Assembly (NCBI RefSeq): GCF_014641455.1
Contig: NZ_BMHT01000007.1
Span: 1-64,000, forward strand
Source: Hymenobacter cavernae
GTDB lineage: Bacteria > Bacteroidota > Bacteroidia > Cytophagales > Hymenobacteraceae
Reading direction: 5' to 3'
Length of the DNA stretch: 64,000 nt
Under the pieces are notes generated by a model, which saw nothing but the letters and a program-made list of their open reading frames with translations, was not told where the DNA came from and did not search any database. Position numbers and translations under genes: made by a program. Positions 15,499-23,687 of this stretch are shown here, piece by piece; position 1 is the stretch's first letter, and every line of letters starts with the position of its first letter.

Positions 15499-16881
15499 TT
15501 ACCGAACAACCTCCTCCGCCAGCTTACCTAGGTCTAGTCCGTCGAAGGTGCCTGACGACATCATCAGCAGGTTGGCGTTATCCCAGTTCTGCTGGTGCAG
15601 GAAGTCGGCCAGCGCTTTGCTGTCGGTAAATACCTTCAAATCACGCCGCCCGAAAGCAGCTTGCACCGCCTCAGGAGCTAGGGGCGGCAGGCGCTTGTGT
15701 TCCAGTACGTGCGGGTTGAAGTACACCACTGCCAAATCGGGCGCGTCGAAGGTGTGGGCGTATTGCGGCAGGAAGGCCGGGTTGAGGCTGCTGAACGTGT
15801 GCAGCTCCAGGCAAGCCACCAGCCGGCGTTGCGGAAACTGCTGCTTCAGAGCGGTGGCCGTGGCCTTCAGCTTGGAGGGCGCGTGGGCAAAATCCTTGTA
15901 CACCACCGAATCCTGACCGGCGCGCACCAGTTCCAGCCGACGAGCGGCGCCTTTGAAGGTAGCAATGGCTTCGTAGAAATCCTTGCCTTTGATGCTCAGC
16001 TGCTTGCAGACTTCCCGCGCCGCCGAAATGTTGCGCAGGTTATGTTCGCCAAACACCTGAATCGGCACTTCTTCATCCTTCTTGTTCAGCAGATAGGTGC
16101 GCCCTTGTCGGATAACGTGCTCGTGCGGACCGTAGCCGATGTACTTCACATCCGGCGAGCTAGGTACGGTCACGAGCTGCACCTGCTCGTCGTCCTGGTC
16201 GTAGATGAGCACGCCGGCTTTGGGCGTCATCTCGGCGAAAATGCGGAACTGCTCACGGTAGTCTTCCTCGGTCGGAAACACGTTGATATGGTCCCAGCTG
16301 ATGCCGGAAATCACGCCAATGTGGTGCTGATACAGGTGAAACTTCGGCCGCCGGTCGATGGGCGAGGAAAGGTACTCGTCTCCTTCGATGATGATAATGG
16401 GAGCGTCATCGGTGAGCTGCACCATCAGGTCGAAGCCTTCGAGCTGGGCGCCCACGGCGTAGTCGAACTTGCGGCCGTGGTAGCGCAACACATGCAGAAT
16501 CAGCGAGGTAATGCTGGTTTTGCCGTGCGAGCCGCCAATGACGATGCGTTGCTTATCCTTGCTGGCTTCGTAGATGAACTCCGGAAACGAGTACACCCGC
16601 AGACCTAGCTCCTGGGCGCGCAGCAACTCGGGGTTGTCGGCGCGGGCGTGCATGCCCACAATCACAGCATCCAAGTCGGCGGTTATTTTCTCGGGGAACC
16701 AGCCTTCTGCCGCCGGTAGAATTCCGGCGTTAGCTAGTCGTCCGCGGGCCGGCTCGAATATTTCATCGTCGGAGCCCGTGACCTGCGCCCCGCTGCGGTG
16801 CAGGGCCAAAGCTAGGTTGTGCATAATGCTGCCCCCGACGGCAATCAGGTGCAAGCGTTGGAGAGAGGGAAGGGTGGCCAT
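15499..16881 (-). CDS. mpl: UDP-MurNAc tripeptide ligase Mpl
   Basis: The 460-residue product is a Mur-ligase-fold enzyme. It has the N-terminal nucleotide fold (IAVGGSIMHNLALAL), the ATP loop GGSHGKTS at 116-123, SWDHINVFP, and the C-terminal DFAHAPSKLKATATALK. These details, and the extra Mpl-type N-terminus, fit Mpl, which joins recycled murein tripeptide (L-Ala-gamma-D-Glu-meso-Dap) to UDP-MurNAc. This is peptidoglycan recycling in the cytoplasm. It is transcribed away from dnaB. Confidence 0.93.
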   Translation of the reverse strand: MATLPSLQRLHLIAVGGSIMHNLALALHRSGAQVTGSDDEIFEPARGRLANAGILPAAEGWFPEKITADLDAVIVGMHARADNPELLRAQELGLRVYSFPEFIYEASKDKQRIVIGGSHGKTSITSLILHVLRYHGRKFDYAVGAQLEGFDLMVQLTDDAPIIIIEGDEYLSSPIDRRPKFHLYQHHIGVISGISWDHINVFPTEEDYREQFRIFAEMTPKAGVLIYDQDDEQVQLVTVPSSPDVKYIGYGPHEHVIRQGRTYLLNKKDEEVPIQVFGEHNLRNISAAREVCKQLSIKGKDFYEAIATFKGAARRLELVRAGQDSVVYKDFAHAPSKLKATATALKQQFPQRRLVACLELHTFSSLNPAFLPQYAHTFDAPDLAVVYFNPHVLEHKRLPPLAPEAVQAAFGRRDLKVFTDSKALADFLHQQNWDNANLLMMSSGTFDGLDLGKLAEEVVR

Positions 16882-17064
16882 TCGGAAGCGGTAAGCAGGG
16901 AAAGGGCCGTAAAGGTAAGAACCGGCAGGCTAGAGTTCGGCTTGCCATTTTGGGAAAAGCACGTCCGGTTTCCGGAATACAGAGTAAAAGCCCAACCTAG
17001 GTATTCTAGCAAGATACCGAAAAGAAAGGATTAAGACACGCTGCTAAATCTAAGCCGTAGCCGC

Positions 17065-17072
17065 TAGCTTTG
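17065..17072 (+). promoter_or_regulatory. -7 box (TAGCTTTG) for dnaB
   Basis: An exact TAnnTTTG match lies 35 bp before the chosen dnaB ATG. No -33 TTG is seen at the usual spacing. Confidence 0.5.
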
Positions 17073-17106
17073 TGCCCCTTTTGCGTTAGATTTGTTGAGT
17101 ACCCCT

Positions 17107-19746
17107 ATGAGTGACCGAATGGATGACCGCCTGAAACAATCGGCCTCGCGGGCCAAAGCCACTTGGAACAGCCGCCCGCCCGTGTTGGCCCTGGCTTCGC
17201 CTACTGGCAAGCTGCCGCCCCAGGCCCGCGAACTGGAATCGGCCGTGCTAGGCGCGCTGATGCTGGAAAAAGATGCCCTAACTACGGTTATCGATATTCT
17301 GAAGCCCCAAAGCTTCTACGACGATAAGCACCAGCGCATCTTCAAGGCCATCCTGAACCTGTTTGATAAGTCGGAACCCATTGATATTCTGACTGTCAAC
17401 CATGAGTTGCGGGAGATGGGCGAGCTGGAGGCGGCCGGCGGCACGCACTACGTAGCCAACCTCACGTTCAAAGTCAACTCGGCGGCCAACATTGAGTATC
17501 ACGCCCGCATCATCACCGAAAACGCCATCAAGCGGGAGCTGATTCGCATTGCCAGCGACATCCACCGCGACGCGTTTGAGGATACAACGGACGTATTCAA
17601 CCTGCTCGACCAAACCGAACAGGCGCTGTTTGAGGTGTCAGAGTCGAACATCCGTAAGAACTTCGACGACATGCGCTCGTTGATGGGCAAGGCCATTAAA
17701 GAGCTGGAAGAAAAGAAGAATCAGAAAGATGGCCTCACCGGCGTACCCAGCGGTTTCTCGGCGCTGGATCGGGTAACGAGCGGCTGGCAACCATCTGACT
17801 TGGTGATTATTGCGGCTCGCCCCGGCATGGGTAAGTGCCTGGGCAAAGGCACCAAAGTGCTCATGTACGACGGCACCCTTCGCAACGTAGAAGACGTGCA
17901 AGCCGGCCAGCTGCTGATGGGCGACGACTCTACGCCGCGCCGGGTGCTGAGCATTGCTCGCGGCCAGGAACGGATGTATTGGGTGCGCCAGAACAAAGCT
18001 GAAGACTACCGCGTCAACGAAAGCCACATTCTTTCCCTCAAGCGCAGCCGTAACGAAGGCAAGCACCGCAACGGTGACGTGCTGAATATCACTGTGAAGG
18101 AGTGGCTGGCGAAGTCGGAGAAGTTTCGCTCTAGCTACAAGGGCTACAAAGTGCCGGTTGAATTTGCGGAGCAGGAGCTAGCTATTGATCCGTACTTTCT
18201 GGGCGTTTGGCTAGGTGATGGTAGCTCCGACAACTGCCGTATTACCGCGCAAGACGAAGAAATCATTTCTTACCTGCACGAGTACGCCGAAGCGCTTGAC
18301 ATGCAAGTGACTGTGGGTGTGGTCGAAAACCGCTGCAACAGCTACGGCATCACGCGTGGTCGGCAGGGCGGGAGCATCGCGCAGTATTCGTTGCAGGATG
18401 AATTGCGCCAGCTAGGAGTGCTGGGCGACAAGCATATTCCCCAGCACTACCTGATCAATAGCACTGAGAACCGCCTGCGCCTGCTGGCTGGCCTGATTGA
18501 CTCAGATGGGCACCTGAACGTGGTCAGCAACGGCTACGAAATCACCCAGAAAAACCAAAAGCTAGCTCGCCAGATTAAGTTTTTGTGCGACTCCCTAGGT
18601 TTCCGTACTGCACTCAAGAAGAAGCGCGCGGTTATTACCAGCCGCGGCTACGAGAGCCAAGTGTACCGCGTGCGTTTCTACGGCGACGTAAACCGCATTC
18701 CAGTGCGCGTAGAGCGGAAAAAAGCTAATCCGTGGAAGAGCGAAGTTGACTGGCGAATGACCGGCATTTCGGTCGAGTTCGACAAAGAAGACGATTATTA
18801 CGGCTTTGAAATCGATGGCAACCGGCTGTTCCTTTTGCAGGATATGACGGTGACCCACAACACGGCGTTCGTGGTATCAGCTATGCGCAACGCAGCTGTC
18901 GACCACAAAAAGCCGGTGGCTATCTTCTCGCTGGAAATGTCGTCCATTCAGCTCGTCAATCGTCTGATTTCGGCCGAGGCGGAGCTGGATTCGGAGAAGA
19001 TTAAGAAGGGCAACCTGGCCGATTACGAGTGGGCCCAGCTGAACCACAAGATTTCGTCTTTGTCGTCGGCCCCGATTTTCATTGACGACACGCCGGCGCT
19101 GAGCATCCGGGAGCTGCGCACCAAGTGTCGCCGCCTCAAGGCCCACCACGACATCCAGATGATCATCATCGACTACTTGCAGTTGATGACGGGCAACGCG
19201 GATGGGGGCAAGGGCGCCGGTAACCGCGAACAGGAAATTGCGTCTATTTCGCGGGCGCTCAAGGGCATAGCCAAAGAACTAAACGTGCCGGTGCTGGCGC
19301 TGTCGCAGCTCTCGCGCTCGGTGGAAACCCGCGGCGGCGACAAGAAGCCGCAGCTGAGTGACCTTCGTGAATCGGGTTCTATCGAGCAGGACGCCGATAT
19401 GGTGGTGTTCTTGTACCGTCCTGAATATTACAAAATTACGGAAGATGAAATGGGTAATCCCACGCAAGGCATGGGTGAGGTTATCATTGCTAAGCACCGA
19501 AACGGCTCGCTCGAAACCGTGCAGCTCAAGTTCATCGGCCGCTTCACCAAGTTTGCTGACCTCGACGGCGGCGGTTTCGGTGGCGACGACTTCAATACCG
19601 GCGCTTTCCCCACCAGCACCTTCGATGATGACGCGAGTGGCTTCGCGCCTAACACCATCCGCCTAGGTTCGCGCATCAACAACGACACACCGCCGCCCCA
19701 AGCCTTTCCACGCAGCAACTTCGGCAACGAAGATCCGCCGTTCTAA
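17107..19746 (+). CDS. dnaB: replicative DNA helicase DnaB, intein-containing
   Basis: The spliced product is the hexameric helicase of the replication fork. The N-terminal DnaB domain (QARELESAVLGALMLEKDAL, IDILTVNHELREMG) is followed by the RecA-like helicase domain. The P-loop RPGMGK-T is split: after Lys an in-frame intein of 342 residues runs from Cys to Asn, and the helicase resumes at Thr-AFVVSAMRNA. Downstream are the Walker B IIIDYLQLM, SQLSRSVETR, LRESGSIEQDADMV and AKHRNGS. The ATG at 17107 (MSDRMDD) is preferred to the TTG codons before it. The C-terminal tail is Gly/Asp/Phe-rich and variable. A terminator follows. Confidence 0.96.
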   Translation: MSDRMDDRLKQSASRAKATWNSRPPVLALASPTGKLPPQARELESAVLGALMLEKDALTTVIDILKPQSFYDDKHQRIFKAILNLFDKSEPIDILTVNHELREMGELEAAGGTHYVANLTFKVNSAANIEYHARIITENAIKRELIRIASDIHRDAFEDTTDVFNLLDQTEQALFEVSESNIRKNFDDMRSLMGKAIKELEEKKNQKDGLTGVPSGFSALDRVTSGWQPSDLVIIAARPGMGKCLGKGTKVLMYDGTLRNVEDVQAGQLLMGDDSTPRRVLSIARGQERMYWVRQNKAEDYRVNESHILSLKRSRNEGKHRNGDVLNITVKEWLAKSEKFRSSYKGYKVPVEFAEQELAIDPYFLGVWLGDGSSDNCRITAQDEEIISYLHEYAEALDMQVTVGVVENRCNSYGITRGRQGGSIAQYSLQDELRQLGVLGDKHIPQHYLINSTENRLRLLAGLIDSDGHLNVVSNGYEITQKNQKLARQIKFLCDSLGFRTALKKKRAVITSRGYESQVYRVRFYGDVNRIPVRVERKKANPWKSEVDWRMTGISVEFDKEDDYYGFEIDGNRLFLLQDMTVTHNTAFVVSAMRNAAVDHKKPVAIFSLEMSSIQLVNRLISAEAELDSEKIKKGNLADYEWAQLNHKISSLSSAPIFIDDTPALSIRELRTKCRRLKAHHDIQMIIIDYLQLMTGNADGGKGAGNREQEIASISRALKGIAKELNVPVLALSQLSRSVETRGGDKKPQLSDLRESGSIEQDADMVVFLYRPEYYKITEDEMGNPTQGMGEVIIAKHRNGSLETVQLKFIGRFTKFADLDGGGFGGDDFNTGAFPTSTFDDDASGFAPNTIRLGSRINNDTPPPQAFPRSNFGNEDPPF
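17836..18861 (+). other. intein in the DnaB P-loop with LAGLIDADG endonuclease
   Basis: The insert codes 342 residues within dnaB. Splicing block A is CLGKGTKVLMYDGT with Cys1. Block B is VNESHILSLK with the conserved His. The C-terminal blocks are YYGFEIDGNRLFLLQD and VTHN, followed by Thr of the helicase. Between them lies a two-motif LAGLIDADG homing endonuclease: FLGVWLGDG and LLAGLIDSDG, each with its acidic residue. All residues expected for splicing and for an active endonuclease are present. The insertion point, between Lys and Thr of the P-loop, means an unspliced helicase cannot bind ATP normally. Full-length endonuclease motifs suggest a fairly recent or still mobile intein. Confidence 0.95.
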
Positions 19747-19767
19747 AAACCTATTTACAAACGCAAG

Positions 19768-19805
19768 AAGCGCCCTCGGGAAACCTTTGGGCGCTTTTCT
19801 TTTTA
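19768..19805 (+). terminator. dnaB terminator
   Basis: AAGCGCCC pairs with GGGCGCTT, followed by TTCTTTTT, 22 bp after the dnaB stop. Confidence 0.8.
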
Positions 19806-19877
19806 ACTTCTTTAAAGCCTCAACAGAAGAAAAATAAAACCTAGCTCGTGGTGCCGCACTCGACCAACAGTCTCGCT

Positions 19878-20459
19878 ATGTATGAACGCTTGCGGGCTTA
19901 TTTTCAGAATAAGCTCGCCATGTCGGAGGCGCAGTTTGAAGCAATCAAGCAAGTACTAACCCCGAAGAGCGTGCGCAAGCATGAGCTGGTAGTTTGGCAA
20001 GGCGAAGTTGAGCGGCACGGGGCCTTCGTGGTGAAGGGCTGCTTGCGCAGCTACGTCGTGGCTGATAAAAAAGGGAAGGAGCACATTATCCAGTTTGCGC
20101 CGGAGAATTGGTGGATATCGGACCAACATAGTATGTTGCGCGGCTTGCCCGCTATGTTTTCCATTGATGCCGTGGAAGACGCAGAAGTTTTGCTTTTCGG
20201 TCCCGACTTCTTTCCGCTGCTGCAAACCCTAGGCTCAGATTTCCAGGCGTTCTTTCACACGCTCTTGCAGAATAGCATGGCCGCCATGCAGCGGCGCTTA
20301 ATCTCGACGCTCAGCGCCACCGCCGAAGAGCGTTACCTGGAGTTTTTGCAGATGTACCCGACCCTTGTGCAGCGCTTGCCGCAGCGCATGATTGCGGCCT
20401 ACCTAGGTGTCACACCGGAGTCGTTGAGCCGGATTCGGAAGGAGTTGGCTAGGTCGTAG
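19878..20459 (+). CDS. Crp/Fnr-family transcriptional regulator
   Basis: The 193-residue product has an N-terminal cyclic-nucleotide-binding-like barrel (HELVVWQGEVERHGAFVVKGCLRSYV...) and a short C-terminal DNA-binding region, PQRMIAAYLGVTPESLSRIRKEL, with a recognisable helix-turn-helix. This is the Bacteroidota form of Crp-like regulators, whose effector is usually unknown. The residues that bind cAMP in Crp are not evident. The ATG at 19878 is chosen over 19848. It lies directly upstream of the YgiD-type gene, and a regulatory link is plausible. Confidence 0.85.
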   Translation: MYERLRAYFQNKLAMSEAQFEAIKQVLTPKSVRKHELVVWQGEVERHGAFVVKGCLRSYVVADKKGKEHIIQFAPENWWISDQHSMLRGLPAMFSIDAVEDAEVLLFGPDFFPLLQTLGSDFQAFFHTLLQNSMAAMQRRLISTLSATAEERYLEFLQMYPTLVQRLPQRMIAAYLGVTPESLSRIRKELARS

Positions 20460-20474
20460 GCAATGGCTCATTTC

Positions 20475-20526
20475 TTACCCTACATCAAGGCGCCAGCGTT
20501 CCGGTAACGGTAATTTTGTAGGGTAA
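20475..20526. promoter_or_regulatory. promoter flanked by inverted repeat TTACCCTAC / GTAGGGTAA
   Basis: A perfect 9-bp inverted repeat (20475-20483 and 20518-20526) flanks TAATTTTG at 20511-20518, an exact TAnnTTTG -7 box for the ygiD-like gene that starts at 20544. The spacing of 34 bp between half-sites and the promoter overlap suggest operator half-sites, perhaps for the Crp-type regulator encoded just upstream. The latter is inference. Confidence 0.42.
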
Positions 20527-20543
20527 TCAGAAGGATAGCTGGC

Positions 20544-21428
20544 ATGCAACGCAGTTATTTCCTGAAGGTGCTAGTCGCCCTGTCTTTTGCTTCGACCATG
20601 AAACTGAATGATTTATATTCCACTGTTACTTCTTTCCGGAAGAGCGACAAGATGCCGGTGCTGTTTGTGGGGCACGGCTCGCCAATGAATGCGCTGGAGG
20701 ATAACGCCTTCACCCAAACCTTGCAGAACCTAGGTCAGCAGCTGCGGCTCGATCATCCGCCGACGGCTATTCTGGTGGTGTCGGCGCACTGGCTCACGAA
20801 GGGTTCGTTTGCTACGCTGAACCCTATGCCCGAAACCATCCACGATTTCGGCGGCTTTCCCCAAGCGTTGTTCGACATGCAGTATCCGGCGCCGGGTTCG
20901 CCGGAGCTAGCCCAGCAGCTTATCGATAGGGTGCCCGACGTGCACGGCTCCGACGAATGGGGCCTCGACCACGGCTCCTGGACCATCCTGCACCACTTGT
21001 TCCCGAACGCTGACATTCCGGTGTTTCAGCTCAGCCTCGATTACACCAAGCCACTGGCGTATCACTTCGAGCTAGCCCAGCAGCTGCAGTTTCTGCGCGA
21101 GCGGGGCGTGCTGATTACTGGTAGCGGCAACATCGTGCACAACCTGCGCCTGAGCGTGCCCAAGCTGATGATGAACGATAATACGCCGCACGACTGGGCA
21201 GTGGAGTTCGACTCGTGGGTGAAGAACAAAATTAACCAGCGCGATTTCCGCAGCCTCGTGAACTACCACCAAATCGGCCAGGCTGGCGCCCTATCTGTGC
21301 CCACCGTCGACCACTACCTGCCCATGCTCTACAGCCTAGGTGCTACCGATGCGAAGGAGCCAATCAAGCAGGTGTTTGAGGAGGTGTCGTATGGTGGTTT
21401 GAGCATGCGCACGTTTATGGCAGGATAG
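20544..21428 (+). CDS. ygiD: YgiD/DODA-type extradiol dioxygenase
   Basis: The 294-residue protein belongs to the LigB-like class III extradiol ring-cleavage family (4,5-DOPA dioxygenase). Likely metal and active-site histidines are His44 in GHGSPMNA, His82 in VVSAHW, His143 in LDHGSW and His199 in GNIVHN. The family uses zinc or iron and opens catechol-type rings; in E. coli the natural substrate is uncertain. The first 20 residues are hydrophobic and may be a signal or an over-long start; the Met before KLNDLYS (20598) is the alternative. The gene has its own promoter. Confidence 0.88.
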   Translation: MQRSYFLKVLVALSFASTMKLNDLYSTVTSFRKSDKMPVLFVGHGSPMNALEDNAFTQTLQNLGQQLRLDHPPTAILVVSAHWLTKGSFATLNPMPETIHDFGGFPQALFDMQYPAPGSPELAQQLIDRVPDVHGSDEWGLDHGSWTILHHLFPNADIPVFQLSLDYTKPLAYHFELAQQLQFLRERGVLITGSGNIVHNLRLSVPKLMMNDNTPHDWAVEFDSWVKNKINQRDFRSLVNYHQIGQAGALSVPTVDHYLPMLYSLGATDAKEPIKQVFEEVSYGGLSMRTFMAG

Positions 21429-21454
21429 CGCCGACGGTAATAGCAGGAGCAATA

Positions 21455-21580
21455 GAACGTCATCGTGCGGGCACTCAATAGCCCAGGGTTTAAACCCTGG
21501 GCTATGCAGCGGCCTGGCATCAGCAATATCATTTGGGCGCGAAGCGGCAGAGATGCCTCGGCAAGCTCAGCATGACGTTC
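21455..21580. repeat. broken GAACGTCATGCTGAGC repeat with a 28-bp palindrome inside
   Basis: The right end (GCCTCGGCAAGCTCAGCATG..., 21555-21580) matches the repeats at 23574-23671 and 47952-48047. The left end keeps only GAACGTCAT. Between them, 21478-21505 is a perfect 28-bp palindrome (ATAGCCCAGGGTTT and complement) that also occurs, with a loop, at 29802-29840. The palindrome could serve as the terminator of ygiD or of the PL11 gene. Confidence 0.7.
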
Positions 21581-21602
21581 TGATAAGTTAAAGCTTGATT
21601 CT

Positions 21603-23528
21603 TTATGGAAGCGTCTTCGCCCCCGGCAGTACAATTTTCGGCTGTGGGGGCTTTTTCATGCCAGCACCTAGGTAGAAGCCGGGGTGGGGTGGCTGGTTGT
21701 AGCTGGTGTTTTGCCAGGCAATGCTGAGCCGGTATTGCGGGTCGTGCATGAGGGTGTAGAAGCGGTGCTCGGTGGGGATGGTGGTGGAGTAGATGCGGAG
21801 CTCGTGGCTGTCGGGGGTGCGCCAGATGACTTCCTCGCGCCAGTCACCCAGGATGTCGGCGCTAAGAGTGGGCGTGGCTTTCGTGCCGTTGTTGGCGACG
21901 CAGCCTTCGGCGGTGAGCAGGTTGCGGGTCTCGGCTTTGGTCCAATTCCACTTGTCGATGCGGTTTTTGTCGAGCAGCTCGCGGGTGAGGTCACCGTCCC
22001 ACCACACCAAGAAGTTGGTGGAAGACGGCGTCTTTTCGGTGATGGTTTTGCCGTGCACGTCGCGCAGGCCGCCGGGGCCGCCCCAGTTCTCAAAACCTAG
22101 GTGCGTGGGGTCAATTTCGGCCGCTACACCACGCCCAACGTCCACGCCGGGACTTTGACTGAAGAGAATCTTGCCGGTTTTAGCGTCGAACATGGCCACG
22201 CCGGGCGTGTTTAGGGCGAGCGTTTTCTCCTCGCTTTCGTGAATGCCGAATACCTCCAGACCAGGATGCGTCGGGTCCATATCGGTGAGGTGAATGGCGT
22301 CGCCGTGGCGCAGGCCGGTGGTGTAGAGGCCCTGGCCGTTGTCGTCCACCGTCATGGCACCCACGCAGATTTCGTCGCGCCCGTCCTGGTCTACGTCGGC
22401 GACGGTGAGGTTGTGGTTGGCCATGCCGGAGTACGGATTGCTGCCATCTTTCGAGTCGAAGATCCAGCGCTGGGTGAACTTGCCCTGGCGCCAATCCCAG
22501 GCCGACAACACCGTGCGCCCGTACCAGCCGCGCACAAACACCACGCTCGGATGCACGCCATCGAGGTAGGCCACGCAGGCGGTGAAGCGGTCGGGGCGGC
22601 CACCGTTGACGTCGTTGCCGCCATTACCCCCGATACCGCCCCAGCCATCGAGCGGGTAGCGGGTGGGCGTGTAGGGCTGAGAAGCCAGGGCCGCACCAGT
22701 CAAGCCATCGAACACGGTGAGGTACTCCGGGCCGTCCACGATTTTGCCGTACTTCGGGTCAGTAGCAGAAGCTAGGGTACGCCAATCTTTGTTGGCGTCG
22801 CCGATAGGTTTGCCAACGCCGTCGGCAGTGCCATCAGCCGTTTTGCAAACCAGCTCAGCCCGGCCGTCGCCATCGAGGTCATACACCATGAACTGCGTGT
22901 AAGCCGCGCCCGAACGGATGTTCTTACCTAGGTTAATACGCCATAACCGCTTGCCTGCCAAGGTGTACGCATCCAGAAACGTCGGGCCAGTAACGCCGGG
23001 CTGCGGTGGGTTTTTGCCATTTGATGGGTCCCATTTTAGAATGATTTCGTACTCGCCGTCGCCATCCAGGTCGCCCACGCTGGCGTCGTTGGCGCTGTAG
23101 GTGTAGGCGCTACCTAGCTCCTCGCCGGGTGGCGGCACCTGAAGCGGTACGGAGAGGTAAGGCCGCGCCGGCGTATTGGCCGCTAAGGTAAAAGCGGCGC
23201 TGGCAGCTTGCTCGGTGCCTTTCAAAACAGGCTTCACGAAGTACGACCTAGGTTCGCTGGCGCTGGCCTTCGTGTCGAAAAAACCAGTGCTCTTCGTGAG
23301 CGGCGTGTTATTCAGCTTAACCGGCGCTTGGCTGCCCGTCTTGCGGTACAAGTTGAAAGCAACATCCTCTGGATCAGTACCAAGCAACCGCCAACTGACA
23401 AACGTTGAATCGCGCCCTTTCTGAACGGCTATTACGCCTCGACCTAGGTTCTCCATCTGCCGCTGCGCGAAAGTTGGTTGGCTGGCAGAAGCTAGGAGGG
23501 TAGCAGCGGAAAGTATAAAGCGTTTCAT
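21603..23528 (-). CDS. secreted rhamnogalacturonan lyase, PL11 family
   Basis: The 641-residue product has a signal peptide (MKRFILSAATLLASASQPTFAQ) and matches polysaccharide lyase family 11 along its whole length (YesW/YesX type). Seen are the opening RQMENLGRGVIAV, the WRLLGTDP segment, repeated calcium-binding turns (DLDGDGEYEI, DLDGDGRAEL, DVDQDGRDEI) of the eight-bladed propeller, and HDPQYRLSIAWQNTSYNQPPH at the end. It cleaves the rhamnogalacturonan I backbone of pectin by beta-elimination. It has no sorting domain, so it is probably periplasmic or exported by Sec alone. It lies beside the GH28 gene on the same strand, separated by a repeat. Confidence 0.93.
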   Translation of the reverse strand: MKRFILSAATLLASASQPTFAQRQMENLGRGVIAVQKGRDSTFVSWRLLGTDPEDVAFNLYRKTGSQAPVKLNNTPLTKSTGFFDTKASASEPRSYFVKPVLKGTEQAASAAFTLAANTPARPYLSVPLQVPPPGEELGSAYTYSANDASVGDLDGDGEYEIILKWDPSNGKNPPQPGVTGPTFLDAYTLAGKRLWRINLGKNIRSGAAYTQFMVYDLDGDGRAELVCKTADGTADGVGKPIGDANKDWRTLASATDPKYGKIVDGPEYLTVFDGLTGAALASQPYTPTRYPLDGWGGIGGNGGNDVNGGRPDRFTACVAYLDGVHPSVVFVRGWYGRTVLSAWDWRQGKFTQRWIFDSKDGSNPYSGMANHNLTVADVDQDGRDEICVGAMTVDDNGQGLYTTGLRHGDAIHLTDMDPTHPGLEVFGIHESEEKTLALNTPGVAMFDAKTGKILFSQSPGVDVGRGVAAEIDPTHLGFENWGGPGGLRDVHGKTITEKTPSSTNFLVWWDGDLTRELLDKNRIDKWNWTKAETRNLLTAEGCVANNGTKATPTLSADILGDWREEVIWRTPDSHELRIYSTTIPTEHRFYTLMHDPQYRLSIAWQNTSYNQPPHPGFYLGAGMKKPPQPKIVLPGAKTLP

Positions 23529-23573
23529 GAAAGCAGATTGAGAGGAAGTTTTTCCTGATTTAAAGAAAAGAGT

Positions 23574-23671
23574 ACGTCATGCTGAGCTTGCCGAAGCATC
23601 TCTACCATATTGCTAACTTCTAATGTCAGCAATGAAGCGGTAGAGATGCTTCGGCAAGCTCAGCATGACGT
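23574..23671. repeat. ACGTCATGCTGAGC inverted repeat, 33-bp perfect arms
   Basis: Arms 23574-23606 and 23639-23671 are exactly complementary, with a 32-nt AT-rich loop. The near-identical element at 47952-48047 shares the arms but not the loop. It separates the two pectinase genes and could cut the transcript between them. Confidence 0.88.
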
Positions 23672-23687
23672 TCTGAAATATTGCTGA

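Noticed and set aside
15697..16608. 303-codon open frame on the plus strand
   Set aside because: It lies wholly antisense to mpl, whose family motifs are complete; its translation has no recognisable features and no ribosome-binding context.
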